A stretch of DNA of 64,000 bases, taken from positions 496,001 to 560,000 of the forward strand of contig NZ_JBGGTQ010000002.1 of assembly GCF_041320705.1 (NCBI RefSeq), written 5' to 3'. Below, piece by piece: positions 51,751 through 61,963 of the stretch. The translations under genes and the position numbers were made by a program. Every line of letters begins with the position of its first letter. Within the stretch, counting starts at the first letter, position 1. The stretch comes from Kineococcus mangrovi (GTDB lineage: Bacteria > Actinomycetota > Actinomycetes > Actinomycetales > Kineococcaceae). The notes under the pieces were generated by a model. The model ran no database searches. It had not been told where the DNA came from and saw only the letters and a program-made list of their open reading frames with translations.

Positions 51751-54042
51751 GTGCGATTGGCTGAGCAGCTCGACGGCAAGCGGTTCCTCCTGACCGGGGT
51801 GACGGGCTTCATCGGTGAGGCGCTGCTGCAGCGCCTGCTCGTCGACCTGCCGGGCACGACGGCCGTGGCGCTGGTGCGCCCCAAGCCCGGGCAGAGCGGC
51901 GAGGACCGCCTGCGCTCGGTGCTGCGCAAGCCGATCTTCCGCGCCGCGGGTGAGGCCGACGACCTGCTGAAGACGCGCGTGGAGGCCCTCGAGGGCGACC
52001 TGTCGGACGTGCCCGAGCTGCCCACCGACATCGACGTCGTCGTGCACTGCGCGGGGGACGTCTCGTTCGACCCGCTCATCCAGGACGCCTTCACCACGAA
52101 CGTCACGGGCACCCGCGCCCTCGTCGAGCGCACGCTGGAGGCCGGTGAGCGCGGTGGGCGCGCGGTCCACTACGTCCACGTCTCCACCGCCTACGTCGGC
52201 GGCCGTCGCCGCGGCGCCGTGCCCGAGCGGGCCGTGGAGCACCAGGTCGACTGGCGCACCGAGACCGCCTCGGGGCTGCGGCTGGCCGCGCGGATCGAGG
52301 AGGACTCCCGGCTCGAGGGCCGGCTGAAGGGCTTCCTGCGCGCCGCCGAGCGCGACCACGGGCGGGCGGGTCCGCTGAGCGTGGCCGCCGGGGCCGAGGA
52401 GCGCCGCGTCGCGTGGGTCAGCGCGCAGCAGAAGGCGGCGGGCAAGGAGCGCGCCCGGACGCTGGGCTGGACGGACTGCTACACGTTCACCAAGGCCATG
52501 GGTGAGCGGCTGGTCGAGGAGATCGCCGCACCCGTGGTCCCGACGACGATCCTGCGCCCGAGCATCGTGGAGTCCGCGGTCAAGCACCCGCACCCGGGGT
52601 GGATCGAGGGTTTCAAGATGGCCGAGCCGATCATCCTGGCCTACGGCCGCGGTGAGCTCACCGAGTTCCCGGCCGCCCCGGACTCCGTCCTGGACGTGGT
52701 GCCGATCGACCACGTCGTCAACGCGATCCTCAAGGCCTCCGCCACGCCGCCGCCGCTGTCGCAGCCGGCGTACTACCACGTCACCTCCGGCGCCCGGAAC
52801 CCGCTGACGTTCCGGCACATCTACGAGTACATCCGCGCCTACTTCACCGAGCACCCGTTCGACACCTCCCCGGCCGTCATGCCGACGTGGGACTTCCCCG
52901 GCGGCCGGGCGGTGGAGCGCAAGGTGCGCGCCGGGGAGCTGCTGACCGGTGCCGGCAACCGCGTGCTGGCCCTGGCGCCGCGGTCGGCCAAGGTGCGCGA
53001 GGTCTCGCGCACGCTCGACAAGGCCCAGCGCCAGATCGAGTTCGCCCGCCGGTACATGGACCTGTACAAGGCGTACACCGAGGCCGAGCTGCGCTTCGTC
53101 GACGACCGGACCCTCGCGCTGCACCGGTCCCTGGACCCGGCCGACGTCGAGACGTGGGGCTTCGACACCTCCGAGGTCGACTGGGACCACTACTGGCTCC
53201 AGTCGCACTGCCCGAGCGTGACCGCGCAGATGCGCAAGTACGACGAGATCCGCCGGCGCCGCACCCAGGCCGCCGCGAGCGGCCCGCGCGAGCTGCGCCC
53301 GGCCACCGAGGGCGCGGCCCCGGTCGTCGCCGTCTTCGACCTGGCCGGGACCCTGCTGCCGGGCACCGTCGTGGACACCTACCTGACGCTGCGGCTGTCG
53401 TCCCTGGACGCTCCCGCCCGCATCGCCGAGTTCGGCCGGATCATGCGGCACCTGCCGGGGTGGATCGCCGCCGAGCGCCGGGACCGCGGCAGCTTCCTGC
53501 GCTCGCTGTTCCGCGGGTACGCCGGCGTCGACCTCGACGCCCTGGAGGCCTACGTCGACGACGTCTTCGCGCCGTCGTTCCTGCAGCAGGTCTCCTCGGA
53601 CGCGCTGCGGCGCATCCAGGCCCACCGCGACGCCGGCCACCGCACGATCCTCATGACCGGGGACGTCCGGCAGGTGACCCGGCCGCTGGAGGGTCTGTTC
53701 GACGAGGTCGTGTGCACCGAGCTCGACGAGACCACCGCGGACGGCCGCCGCCGCGCCAGCGGCTTCCTGACCTCCCCGCCGCTGGTGGGCGAGGCGCGCG
53801 CGGCGTGGTTGCGCCGCTACGCCGAGGTCGAGGGCGCGAACCTGGCCGCGAGCTACGCCTACGCCGACTCCCACGTCGACCTGCCGCTGCTCAAGACCGT
53901 CGGCAACCCGACGGCCGTCTCCCCCGACGTGCCACTGTTCCGGGTGGCGCGCGCCTCGCGCTGGCCGGTGGCCGACTGGGCGGCCTCCTCCCCGACCCGC
54001 CGGTTGCGGGTGCCGCAGCAGGTGCTGGCCGGCACGGACTGA
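51751..54042 (+). CDS. Fatty-acyl-CoA-reductase-like SDR fused to HAD-IB phosphatase
   Basis: 763 residues. N-terminal extended SDR (about 5-380): cofactor loop LLTGVTGFIGEALLQRLL, VHVSTAYVGG and active site YTFTKAMGE (YxxxK). A FAR_C-like segment follows (RFVDDRTLALHRSLD, VDWDHYWLQSHCPS, about 440-495). The C-terminal HAD-IB domain (about 520-740) begins VAVFDLAGTLLPGTVV, where the usual second Asp of motif I (DxDxT) is Ala, and has TILMTGDVRQVTRPLE. It probably reduces acyl-CoA to aldehyde or alcohol and acts in lipid synthesis with the downstream acyltransferase. HAD activity is doubtful given that change. Confidence 0.88.
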   Translation: MRLAEQLDGKRFLLTGVTGFIGEALLQRLLVDLPGTTAVALVRPKPGQSGEDRLRSVLRKPIFRAAGEADDLLKTRVEALEGDLSDVPELPTDIDVVVHCAGDVSFDPLIQDAFTTNVTGTRALVERTLEAGERGGRAVHYVHVSTAYVGGRRRGAVPERAVEHQVDWRTETASGLRLAARIEEDSRLEGRLKGFLRAAERDHGRAGPLSVAAGAEERRVAWVSAQQKAAGKERARTLGWTDCYTFTKAMGERLVEEIAAPVVPTTILRPSIVESAVKHPHPGWIEGFKMAEPIILAYGRGELTEFPAAPDSVLDVVPIDHVVNAILKASATPPPLSQPAYYHVTSGARNPLTFRHIYEYIRAYFTEHPFDTSPAVMPTWDFPGGRAVERKVRAGELLTGAGNRVLALAPRSAKVREVSRTLDKAQRQIEFARRYMDLYKAYTEAELRFVDDRTLALHRSLDPADVETWGFDTSEVDWDHYWLQSHCPSVTAQMRKYDEIRRRRTQAAASGPRELRPATEGAAPVVAVFDLAGTLLPGTVVDTYLTLRLSSLDAPARIAEFGRIMRHLPGWIAAERRDRGSFLRSLFRGYAGVDLDALEAYVDDVFAPSFLQQVSSDALRRIQAHRDAGHRTILMTGDVRQVTRPLEGLFDEVVCTELDETTADGRRRASGFLTSPPLVGEARAAWLRRYAEVEGANLAASYAYADSHVDLPLLKTVGNPTAVSPDVPLFRVARASRWPVADWAASSPTRRLRVPQQVLAGTD

Positions 54043-54055
54043 GCGGCGCGGTACC

Positions 54056-54081
54056 GGTCGGGCCGGTGGTGGCGCCCGACC
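54056..54081 (+). terminator. Hairpin after the reductase/HAD gene
   Basis: GGTCGGGC (54056-54063) and GCCCGACC (54074-54081), loop 10, 14 bases after the stop. Confidence 0.55.
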
Positions 54082-54099
54082 CGGCGGCGGGGGCCGTGG

Positions 54100-54105
54100 C
54101 AGGAT
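54100..54105 (+). promoter_or_regulatory. -10 box of the acyltransferase transcript
   Basis: CAGGAT within CCGTGGCAGGAT, 7 bases before a GTG at 54113. Confidence 0.45.
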
Positions 54106-54112
54106 GCCTCCT

Positions 54113-54172
54113 GTGAACTCCGCACCGCCAGTGACCGCCGGTGTGTCGAGGACCGAAGGATGGCGAGGCTGA
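54113..54172 (+). CDS. Possible 19-residue leader peptide
   Basis: GTG 7 bases after the -10 box opens a 19-codon frame (VNSAPPVTAGVSRTEGWRG) whose TGA overlaps an ATG of the acyltransferase gene (TGATG at 54170-54174). This looks like a translationally coupled leader, but could be chance. Confidence 0.35.
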   Translation: MNSAPPVTAGVSRTEGWRG

Positions 54173-54921
54173 TGGGGATCCCGCGACCGACCCGGATCGT
54201 GCGCGCACTGCCGTCGCTGCGCAAGCGCTCCACCGGCCCGTCCGAACCCGGTGAGGGCGGGCGCGCCGTCCACCGCAACGACTGGGTGCGCTCGGCGCCG
54301 GCGACGACCGTCCGCGCCACCCTGCAGCGGGTGCTCATGACCCCGCTCATGAAGTCCCAGGTGCGCCTCCACGTCCACGACGTCGAGGCGCTGGACCGGC
54401 TGGGGACCGCGGCCGTCCTCGTCGCCAACCACTCCTCCCACCTCGACGCGCCCGTCATCCTCGAGGCGCTCGGACCCCGCCGCCGCCGGCGCGTGGCCAT
54501 CGCGGCCGCGGCCGACTACTTCTTCGACGTCTGGTGGCGGGCGGCCCCGTCGGGCCTGGTCATCGGCACCTACCCGCTGGAACGTCGCGGGGGCCGCGGG
54601 CAGAACCCGTCGGCGCAGCTGCTGGCCGACGGCTGGAGCCTGGTGATCTTCGCCGAGGGCGGGCGCAGCTACACCGGCGAGATGCGCCCGTTCAAGAAGG
54701 GGGCCGCGTACCTGGCCCTCGACGCGGGGGTGCCGGTCGTGCCCATCGCGCTGCGCGGCACCTTCGACGCCATGCCGCCGAAGAAGAACTGGCCCGTCAA
54801 GGGGCGACCGCCGATCCACGTCACCTTCGGCGAACCCCTGCACGGTCGTGAGGGCGAGAAGGCCGGGGAGTTCACGACGCGCATCGAGGAAGCCGTCGCG
54901 AAGCTGCTCGCGAACAGCTGA
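54160..54921 (+). CDS. 1-acylglycerol-3-phosphate O-acyltransferase (PlsC-like)
   Basis: 253 residues. The HX4D motif is NHSSHLD, followed by the acceptor-binding block LVIFAEGGRSYTGEM (Glu-Gly-x-Arg) and VPVVPIALRGTFDAMP. A 60-residue basic N-terminus precedes the catalytic domain; no clear membrane helix except a weak one near YFFDVWWRAAPSGLVIG. ATG at 54160 or at 54172, the latter overlapping a leader stop. Its promoter copies that of the reductase/HAD gene, so both are likely co-regulated in one lipid pathway. Confidence 0.9.
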   Translation: MARLMGIPRPTRIVRALPSLRKRSTGPSEPGEGGRAVHRNDWVRSAPATTVRATLQRVLMTPLMKSQVRLHVHDVEALDRLGTAAVLVANHSSHLDAPVILEALGPRRRRRVAIAAAADYFFDVWWRAAPSGLVIGTYPLERRGGRGQNPSAQLLADGWSLVIFAEGGRSYTGEMRPFKKGAAYLALDAGVPVVPIALRGTFDAMPPKKNWPVKGRPPIHVTFGEPLHGREGEKAGEFTTRIEEAVAKLLANS

Positions 54922-55030
54922 CCCGGGGCCCGCTCGCGTGATCTGCGTCACGCGGGGGGTGCCCGCGCCGCTCGCCGCCGCGGCCCGGGGTCACGACGGG
55001 GTCGCGGGACGGTGTACGGCGGGCGGCTGA

Positions 55031-55945
<915 letters not shown>

Positions 55946-55994
55946 CGACCCGGGGCCTGCCGGCCCGCGCGACGTGCGACCCGCCCCGGGTCCG

Positions 55995-56013
55995 GCCCCG
56001 GCCGGCCCGGGGC
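55995..56013. terminator. Terminator between Rpf-like and TrmH genes
   Basis: GCCCCGG (55995-56001), 5-base loop, CCGGGGC (56007-56013), then GTTCGTCGT. A wider repeat ACCCGGGGC (55948-55956) / GCCCCGGGT (55983-55991) precedes it. Confidence 0.6.
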
Positions 56014-56047
56014 GTTCGTCGTCCGGCGGCGGACCGGGGGCCTCGCG

Positions 56048-56689
56048 CTAGGGCCGCTGCCCGAACACGTGCCGCCGCACCCAGGCGTGCATCGCCACCG
56101 CCGCGGCGGCCCCCACGTTGATGGAGCGGGTCGACCCGAACTGCGCGATGGCCAGGACGTCGACGCAGTGCGCCACGGCCTCCCCGGTCAGCCCGGGGCC
56201 CTCCTGCCCGAAGAGCAGCACGCACTCGCGCGGCAGGTCGTAGGTCTCCAGCGGGACCGACCCCTCGACGTTGTCGATCCCGACGACGGGCAGCCCCCGC
56301 TCCGCGGCCCACGCGGCCAGCGCCGCCACGTCCTCGTGGTGGTGGACCGACAGGTACCGGTCGGTGACCATCGCGCCGCGCCGGTTCCACCGGCGGTGGC
56401 CGACGACGTGGGCGCCCGCGGCGTTGACGGCGTTCGCCGTCCGCACGACCGAGCCGATGTTGGCGTCGTGCTGCCAGTTCTCCACCGCCACGTGCAGCGG
56501 GTGCCGGCGGGTGTCGAGGTCGGCGACGATCGCCGCGTTCGACCAGTACCGGTATCCGTCGACGACGTTGCGACGGTCGCCCTCGGCGAGCAGCGCCGGG
56601 TCGAACCTCGGGTCGTCGGGCCAGGGCCCCTCCCAGGGACCGACACCGACGACCCGCTGCTCGACCTGCTCGACCCGCTCGTCCGGCAC
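56048..56689 (-). CDS. TrmH/SpoU-family RNA 2'-O-methyltransferase
   Basis: 213 residues. The three SpoU motifs are seen: ENWQHDANIGSVVRTANAVN (motif 1 with the catalytic Asn/Arg), CVLLFGQEGPGLT (motif 2) and IAQFGSTRSINVGAAAAVAM (motif 3), forming the SAM-binding knot. GTG at 56689 with CAGGAT 6 bases upstream. Methylates tRNA or rRNA ribose; the target nucleotide is not readable. Confidence 0.93.
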   Translation of the reverse strand: MPDERVEQVEQRVVGVGPWEGPWPDDPRFDPALLAEGDRRNVVDGYRYWSNAAIVADLDTRRHPLHVAVENWQHDANIGSVVRTANAVNAAGAHVVGHRRWNRRGAMVTDRYLSVHHHEDVAALAAWAAERGLPVVGIDNVEGSVPLETYDLPRECVLLFGQEGPGLTGEAVAHCVDVLAIAQFGSTRSINVGAAAAVAMHAWVRRHVFGQRP

Positions 56690-56695
56690 CCGGTG

Positions 56696-56701
56696 ATCCT
56701 G
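56696..56701 (-). promoter_or_regulatory. -10 box of the TrmH-type gene
   Basis: CAGGAT on the minus strand, 6 bases before the GTG at 56689. Confidence 0.45.
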
Positions 56702-56708
56702 CCAGGTC

Positions 56709-57884
56709 TCAGGCGGCCTTCCGCCACGCGGACTTCAGCCCGAGGGACCGTCCCGTCTGCAGGAGGCTGTTCTCGTACAGCCGGCGCGCGACGGTCACGA
56801 ACAGCACGGCCGTCACCGCGATGACGCCGAGGGACAGCAGGGGTTCCCAGACGGGGAGGTCGCCCTGGACGACCCGCTTGGGCATGACCATCGGTGAGGA
56901 CAGGGGGACGTAGGACAGGACCGTCTGCAGCGTCCCCGGCTCGTTGACCGCGAACGAGGCGAAGAACGGCAGCATGACGAACATCTGCACCGGGGTGGCG
57001 GTGGACTGCAGGTCCTCCAGCCGGCTGGCCATCGCCCCGGCCGCCGCCCACAGGCACGACAGCATCGCGAACCCGAACAGGAAGAACACGAGGAACCAGG
57101 CGGCGGCCGTCGGGATCGCGGGGATCGACTCCAGCAGTTCGGGCTGGGCGAACCGCAGCGCGAGGATCCCCGCCACGACGAGCACGAGGATCTGCCCGAA
57201 GGCCAGGATGCCGTTGCCGAGGATCTTGCCGATGAGCAGCTGGCGGACCGGGACGGTGGTCACCAGGAGCTCGATGACGCGGGTCTGCTTCTCCTGCACC
57301 ACGCTCTGCGCGATGGCGTAGCCGAAGATGAGGACGATCTGGAAGAACAGGACGGCGAAGACCAGACCGAGCAGGTAGACCGTGAACGGGTCCACCGCGT
57401 CGGGGGCCAGCAGCACCGTGGTCGGCGGCGGCAGCGACAAGACCGCCCGCACGTCGTCGGCGCCGACCCCGAGCTCCTCGAACGCGGCGACCCGCTGCGC
57501 CGCGACGACGCGGGTGGCCAGGACACCGGAGAGGGTGTCCGACACGGCGCGGTCCCCGACGATCGCGACCCCGGTGCCGGTGACGAGCACGGCCGCGTCG
57601 ACGTCGCCGTCCCGGACGGCGCGCTCGGCGGCGGCCGCGTCGGGCTCGTCGCGCAGGACGACGCGGTCACCGGTGTCCTCACCCGACTGGGCGGTCTCCA
57701 CGTACGGGCGCGACTGCGCGGTCACGGCCACGTCGTAGTCGTCGGACCCGCCCGAGATGAGACCCGGCAGCACCGCGGCGACGGCGACGATGACGAAGAG
57801 CAGGACCGTGGAGATGATGAAGCCCTTGTCCCGCAGTCGCTCGGTCATCTCGCGCTGGGCGACGATCCACCACTGGCCCCTCAC
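56709..57884 (-). CDS. ABC-2-type permease (NatB-like)
   Basis: 391 residues. REMTERLRDKGFIISTVLL is the typical NatB-like N-terminus, then a large extracytoplasmic domain (about 40-170) and five or six helices from about 180 (LLGLVFAVLFFQIVLIFGYA; SVVQEKQTRVIELLVTTVPV). GTG overlaps the ATPase stop by 4 bases. It forms an exporter with the upstream ATPase. Relatives extrude Na+ or peptides; substrate unknown. Confidence 0.9.
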   Translation of the reverse strand: MRGQWWIVAQREMTERLRDKGFIISTVLLFVIVAVAAVLPGLISGGSDDYDVAVTAQSRPYVETAQSGEDTGDRVVLRDEPDAAAAERAVRDGDVDAAVLVTGTGVAIVGDRAVSDTLSGVLATRVVAAQRVAAFEELGVGADDVRAVLSLPPPTTVLLAPDAVDPFTVYLLGLVFAVLFFQIVLIFGYAIAQSVVQEKQTRVIELLVTTVPVRQLLIGKILGNGILAFGQILVLVVAGILALRFAQPELLESIPAIPTAAAWFLVFFLFGFAMLSCLWAAAGAMASRLEDLQSTATPVQMFVMLPFFASFAVNEPGTLQTVLSYVPLSSPMVMPKRVVQGDLPVWEPLLSLGVIAVTAVLFVTVARRLYENSLLQTGRSLGLKSAWRKAA

Positions 57885-58768
57885 CGGGACACCTCCTGGA
57901 ACAGTTCGGACAACGAGGGCAGCATCGGTGCGAACGAGCGCACCGGGCCGCGGCGGACCGCCTCGGAGAGGACGGTCTGGTCGAGGTCGGGCGCACCGGA
58001 CAGCTCCAGGACGAGCCCGTGCCGGCGCCGCTCGAGCACCGTGACGCCGGGGACGGCCGCGAGCCAGCCGAGATCGCCGTCGGCGACGAGCTCGTACCGG
58101 GACCCGGCGCGCTCGCGGCGCAGCTTCTCGGGTTCCCCCGAGGCGACGACACGGCCGCCGTGCAGGACGACGAGGTCGTCGCACAACCGGTCGACGAGGT
58201 CCAGCTGGTGGCTGGAGAACAGGACGCCGACCCCCGCGGCGGTCTTCTCCCGCAGCAGGTCGGCCATCGCGTCGACGGCGAGGGGGTCCAGGCCGGAGAA
58301 CGGCTCGTCGAGGACGAGCAGCTCGGGGTCGTGGACGAGGGAGGCGGCGACCTGGACGCGTTGCTGGTTCCCCAGCGACAGCGACTCCAGCTTGTCGCGG
58401 GCCCGGTCCCCCAGCCCCAGGCGGTCGAGGAGGTCCTGACCGCGGCGCGTCGCCACCGCGCGGTCCACGCCGTGCAGCCGGGCGAGGAACACGAGCTGCT
58501 CGAGCAACCGCCCCTTGGGGTACAGGCCGCGTTCCTCGGGCATGTACCCGAAGCGTCGGCGGGTGGCGAGGTCGGGCGTCTTCCCGCGGAACGTGACCGT
58601 CCCGGAGTCGGCGGCCAGGACACCGAGCGCGATGCGCATGGTCGTGGTCTTCCCGGCCCCGTTCGCGCCGACGAAGCCGACCATGCGCCCGTCGGGGACG
58701 CTCAGGCTGACGTCGTCGAGGGCGAGACGCTCCCCGAAGCGGCGGGTGATGTTGTCGAGGGCGAGCAC
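57881..58768 (-). CDS. ABC transporter ATP-binding protein (NatA-like)
   Basis: 295 residues. Walker A GANGAGKTT, Q-loop near YMPEERGLYP, signature LSLGNQQRVQVA, Walker B LLVLDEPFSGLDP and His in FSSHQLD. The YMPEERGLY segment is common in NatA-type exporters. GTG at 58768 with TAGGTT 7 bases upstream (leaderless). First gene of a two-gene operon. Confidence 0.93.
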   Translation of the reverse strand: MLALDNITRRFGERLALDDVSLSVPDGRMVGFVGANGAGKTTTMRIALGVLAADSGTVTFRGKTPDLATRRRFGYMPEERGLYPKGRLLEQLVFLARLHGVDRAVATRRGQDLLDRLGLGDRARDKLESLSLGNQQRVQVAASLVHDPELLVLDEPFSGLDPLAVDAMADLLREKTAAGVGVLFSSHQLDLVDRLCDDLVVLHGGRVVASGEPEKLRRERAGSRYELVADGDLGWLAAVPGVTVLERRRHGLVLELSGAPDLDQTVLSEAVRRGPVRSFAPMLPSLSELFQEVSR

Positions 58769-58775
58769 CCGCCCG

Positions 58776-58781
58776 AACCTA
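58776..58781 (-). promoter_or_regulatory. -10 box of the NatA-like operon
   Basis: TAGGTT on the minus strand, 7 bases before the GTG at 58768. Confidence 0.5.
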
Positions 58782-58816
58782 GGGGCCGGTCGGGGACACC
58801 CGCGTCCACCGAACGT

Positions 58817-59923
58817 CTACCGGACCGGCACCCGTTCCCCCTCGATGGTGGGGTGCAGGCGGACGGCGGTGGCCTTGACGGCGAGGTGCACGGCCGCCCC
58901 GGGCGCGAGGTCGAGCTCGGCGGCGGCACCGACGGTGACGTCGGCCAGGACGTCGGCGACGTCGTGGCCGCGCACCCCGTCCAGGCGCGCGCGGACGCGC
59001 ACCACCTCCCCGCGCGGGCTGACGTCGACGACGGTCGCGGCCCAGCGGTTGCGCGGGCTGCCGCCGGGGTCGGCGGCGTGCACGGCGACGGCCGACGGGC
59101 TGAAGACGGCCACCCCGGGGCGTCCCGGCACCGCGGGGCCGTCGCCGGGCAGCCCGGCGACCAGCCCACCGTCCGGGGTGCGCAGGCCGTCGGTCGTGAA
59201 CACCCCGGGCAGCAGGTCCAGACCGGCCAGCTGGGCGGCGAACCGGCTGCGCGGGGCCGTGAGGACCTGCTGCACCGACCCGTCCTCCACGACGCGGCCG
59301 GCCTCGACGACGACGGCCCGGTCGGCGAGCGCGAGGGCGTCGAGGGGTTCGTGGGTGACGAGCACCGCCGAGCGCTCCCCGCGGCCGAGGACCCGGCGCA
59401 GCACCTGGCGCACCTCGGGGGCGGCGGCCACGTCGAGCGCGGCGAGGGGTTCGTCCAGCAGCAGCAGGCGGGGGTCGGCGGCCAGGGCGCGGGCGATCGC
59501 GACGCGCTGCGCCTGCCCCCCGGACAGCTGGTGCGGACGGCGGTCCGCGAACCCGGCCATCCCCACCTCGGTGAGGACCTCGCTCGCGCGGGCGCGGGCC
59601 CGGGACCTGGACGCGCCGGTGCTGCGCGGGCCGAAGGCGACGTTCGCGGCGACGTCGAGGTGGGGGAAGAGCAGCGCCTCCTGGGCCAGCAGCCCGACCC
59701 CGCGCCGGTGGGGGGGCACGAAGGCCCCGCCGCCCTCGGCCAGGACGGTGCCGTCGAGCACGATGCGGCCGGCGGTGGGGCGCAGCAGCCCCGCCAGGAG
59801 CGCGAGCAGCGTCGACTTCCCCGCCCCGTTGGGGCCGAGGACGGCGACGACCTGCCCCGCCGCGACGTCGAGGGCGACGTCCAGGTCGCGGGGGCCGAAC
59901 CGGACGTCGAGGTGCAGGCTCAC
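58817..59923 (-). CDS. modC: Molybdate ABC transporter ATP-binding protein
   Basis: 368 residues. Walker [10 protein letters not shown], signature [16 protein letters not shown], Walker [14 protein letters not shown] and switch His in [19 protein letters not shown]/Mop-like domain (about 295-365, [17 protein letters not shown]) is the regulatory part of ModC. GTG overlaps modB by 4 bases. Last gene of the molybdate operon. Confidence 0.93.
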   Translation of the reverse strand: MSLHLDVRFGPRDLDVALDVAAGQVVAVLGPNGAGKSTLLALLAGLLRPTAGRIVLDGTVLAEGGGAFVPPHRRGVGLLAQEALLFPHLDVAANVAFGPRSTGASRSRARARASEVLTEVGMAGFADRRPHQLSGGQAQRVAIARALAADPRLLLLDEPLAALDVAAAPEVRQVLRRVLGRGERSAVLVTHEPLDALALADRAVVVEAGRVVEDGSVQQVLTAPRSRFAAQLAGLDLLPGVFTTDGLRTPDGGLVAGLPGDGPAVPGRPGVAVFSPSAVAVHAADPGGSPRNRWAATVVDVSPRGEVVRVRARLDGVRGHDVADVLADVTVGAAAELDLAPGAAVHLAVKATAVRLHPTIEGERVPVR

Positions 59924-60738
59924 AGCACGCTCCGCCGGCCCCGGACGGCGACGACGACCACGACCGCGACGACGACGAGCAGCAGCGACATCGCCGCCGC
60001 GGCGTCGGGGTCGGTCTCGCGTTGGAGGTAGATCGCCGACGGCAGGGTGCGCGTGACGCCCTGCAGGCTGCCGGCGAAGGTGATCGTGGCCCCGAACTCC
60101 CCCAGCGCGCGGGCGAAGGCGAGCACGGCACCGGAGAGCAACCCCGGTGCGATGAGGGGGACGGTGATCCGGACCAGGACGCGGCCGGGGCGGGCGCCGA
60201 GGGTCGCGGCGACCGACTCGTAGCGGTCCCCGGCCGTGAGCAGCGCCCCCTCCAGGCTGAGCACGAGGAACGGCAGCGAGACGAACGTCTGCGCCAGCAC
60301 GACGGCCGCGGTCGTGAAGCCCACCTCGACGCCGAGGACCGACAGGGTCGCGCCGATCAGCCCACGCCGCCCCAGCACCCACAGCAGCGCCAGGCCGCCG
60401 ACGACGGGGGGCAGGACGAGGGGCAGCAGCACGACGGAGCGCAGCACGCGGGTCCCCGGGACGTGGCCGCGGGCCAGGACCAGCGCCATCGGGACGCCGA
60501 GCAGGACGCACAGGACGGTGCTCACGGACGCGGTCCGCAGGCTGAGCAGCAGCGCCGTGAGGGCGGACTCGGAGGTGATGAGCGCTGCGAACCGGGCCCA
60601 CGGGACGCGCGAGAGGATCCCGAGCAAGGGCAGCACGAACAGCAGCAACCCCAGCGCGGCCGGGACGAGCACCCACCGGGGCAGCGCGCTCCCCCCCGCG
60701 CCCCCGCCGCGCCGGACCGTCCGGGCGCGCGCGGTCAC
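59920..60738 (-). CDS. modB: Molybdate ABC transporter permease
   Basis: 272 residues with five or six helices. [20 protein letters not shown] and [19 protein letters not shown] are the ModB/CysTW hallmarks; the EAA loop is [19 protein letters not shown], and [17 protein letters not shown] is strongly conserved. GTG overlaps the modA stop and its own stop overlaps modC. Confidence 0.95.
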   Translation of the reverse strand: MTARARTVRRGGGAGGSALPRWVLVPAALGLLLFVLPLLGILSRVPWARFAALITSESALTALLLSLRTASVSTVLCVLLGVPMALVLARGHVPGTRVLRSVVLLPLVLPPVVGGLALLWVLGRRGLIGATLSVLGVEVGFTTAAVVLAQTFVSLPFLVLSLEGALLTAGDRYESVAATLGARPGRVLVRITVPLIAPGLLSGAVLAFARALGEFGATITFAGSLQGVTRTLPSAIYLQRETDPDAAAAMSLLLVVVAVVVVVAVRGRRSVL

Positions 60739-61514
60739 GGCGTGCCGAACCCCGCGTCCTGCAGCACCTCCCGTCCGTCCGGCCCCGTCACGAAGTCGAC
60801 GAACTCCTCGGCCAGCCCGGCGTCGGTCGCGTCCTCCAGGGCCGCCACGGGGTAGGTGTTCACGGCGGCGGAGGACTCGGGGAACTCCACGCCGGTCACC
60901 GCGTCCCCGGCGTCGCGGACGTCCGTGACGTAGACGAGGCCGGCGTCGGCCTCGCCGGAGGTGACCTTGCCGAGGACGTCGGTCACCGACGGTTCCTCGC
61001 TGACGGGCGACAACGTCACCCCGGACGCCTCCTCCACCGTCTCGGTCGCCGCCCCGCACGGGACCTGCGGCGCGCACACGACGACCTTGACGCCGGGCCG
61101 GGCGAGGTCGGCGAACCCGGTGATGCCCGCGGGGTTGCCCGGCGGGGTCGCGATCTCCAGGACGTTGGTCGCGAAGTCGACGGGCTCGCCGGCCGTCAGG
61201 GACTGCCCGGTGACCTTCGCCATGGTGCTCTCGTTGGCCGAGGCGAAGACGTCGGCGGGTGCGCCCTCGCCGATCTGCGTCGCCAGGTCGGAGGACCCGG
61301 CGAAGTTGAGCCGGACGCGGACTCCGGGGTGCGCGGCCTCGAACTCGGTGCCGAGCTGCGTGAACGTGGCCGTCAGGGAGGCGGCCGCGAAGACGGTGAG
61401 GGTCCGTTCGGCGGGGGCGCTGCTCGTGCCGGCCGCGCTCGGCCCGTCCTCACCGCCGCCGCAGGCCGCGAGCAGCGCGACGGCCAGACCGGCCACGAGG
61501 GCCCGCCCCCTCAC
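60735..61514 (-). CDS. modA: Molybdate-binding lipoprotein
   Basis: 259 residues. Lipoprotein signal with [13 protein letters not shown] (Cys about 18). The oxyanion site appears in [18 protein letters not shown] and [13 protein letters not shown], with [13 protein letters not shown], and [12 protein letters not shown] late, all typical of ModA. GTG overlaps the stop of the HTH-Mop regulator by 4 bases. It captures molybdate (or tungstate) outside the membrane. Confidence 0.93.
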   Translation of the reverse strand: MRGRALVAGLAVALLAACGGGEDGPSAAGTSSAPAERTLTVFAAASLTATFTQLGTEFEAAHPGVRVRLNFAGSSDLATQIGEGAPADVFASANESTMAKVTGQSLTAGEPVDFATNVLEIATPPGNPAGITGFADLARPGVKVVVCAPQVPCGAATETVEEASGVTLSPVSEEPSVTDVLGKVTSGEADAGLVYVTDVRDAGDAVTGVEFPESSAAVNTYPVAALEDATDAGLAEEFVDFVTGPDGREVLQDAGFGTP

Positions 61515-61918
61515 GAGCGCCCCTCGGGGGTCTCGACGATGACGGTGGTCGCCTTGACGACCGCGGTCGCGCGGCTGCCCGGTTCCAGGCCGAGCTCGGC
61601 GGCGGCCTCGGCGCTCATGAGGGAGACGACGCGGTGCGGCCCGCACTGCATCTCGACCTGGGCCATGACGCCGTCGGCGACGACGCGCGTGACGAGGCCG
61701 GCGAAGCGGTTGCGCGCGGAGCGGGCGACCGCCGTGGTGTCGGTCGCGGCCGTCACCGCGTTCTCGACGGCGAAGGCGGCCAGCGCCGCCCCGTCGACGA
61801 CGGTGCGGCCGGCGGCGTCCTTGCTGCTCGCCAGGGCGGCGCTGTCGGTCCAGCGGCGGGCGGTGTCGTCGGAGACGCCGAGCAGGTCGGCGACGTCGCG
61901 GATGCGGTACGAGGGCAC
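61511..61918 (-). CDS. HTH-Mop molybdate-responsive regulator
   Basis: 135 residues. A MerR/excisionase-like helix-turn-helix (about 5-45: YRIRDVADLLGVSDDTARRW) is fused to one Mop/TOBE domain (about 65-130: ARNRFAGLVTRVVADGVMAQ and LGLEPGSRATAVVKATTVIV). It is thus a compact ModE substitute, first in the mod operon. GTG with TAGGAT 6 bases upstream. Two palindromes sit just upstream of that box. Molybdate binding is inferred from the Mop domain. Confidence 0.9.
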   Translation of the reverse strand: MPSYRIRDVADLLGVSDDTARRWTDSAALASSKDAAGRTVVDGAALAAFAVENAVTAATDTTAVARSARNRFAGLVTRVVADGVMAQVEMQCGPHRVVSLMSAEAAAELGLEPGSRATAVVKATTVIVETPEGRS

Positions 61919-61924
61919 GCGCGG

Positions 61925-61930
61925 ATCCTA
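61925..61930 (-). promoter_or_regulatory. -10 box of the mod operon
   Basis: TAGGAT on the minus strand, 6 bases before the GTG at 61918. Confidence 0.5.
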
Positions 61931-61931
61931 A

Positions 61932-61945
61932 CCCGCACCTGCGGG
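61932..61945. promoter_or_regulatory. Palindrome 1 upstream of the mod operon
   Basis: CCCGCA-CC-TGCGGG. It abuts the -10 box, so a bound regulator would block the promoter. Centre 31 bp (three helix turns) from palindrome 2. Confidence 0.6.
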
Positions 61946-61963
61946 CTCTTCGAGTCCACCGAT

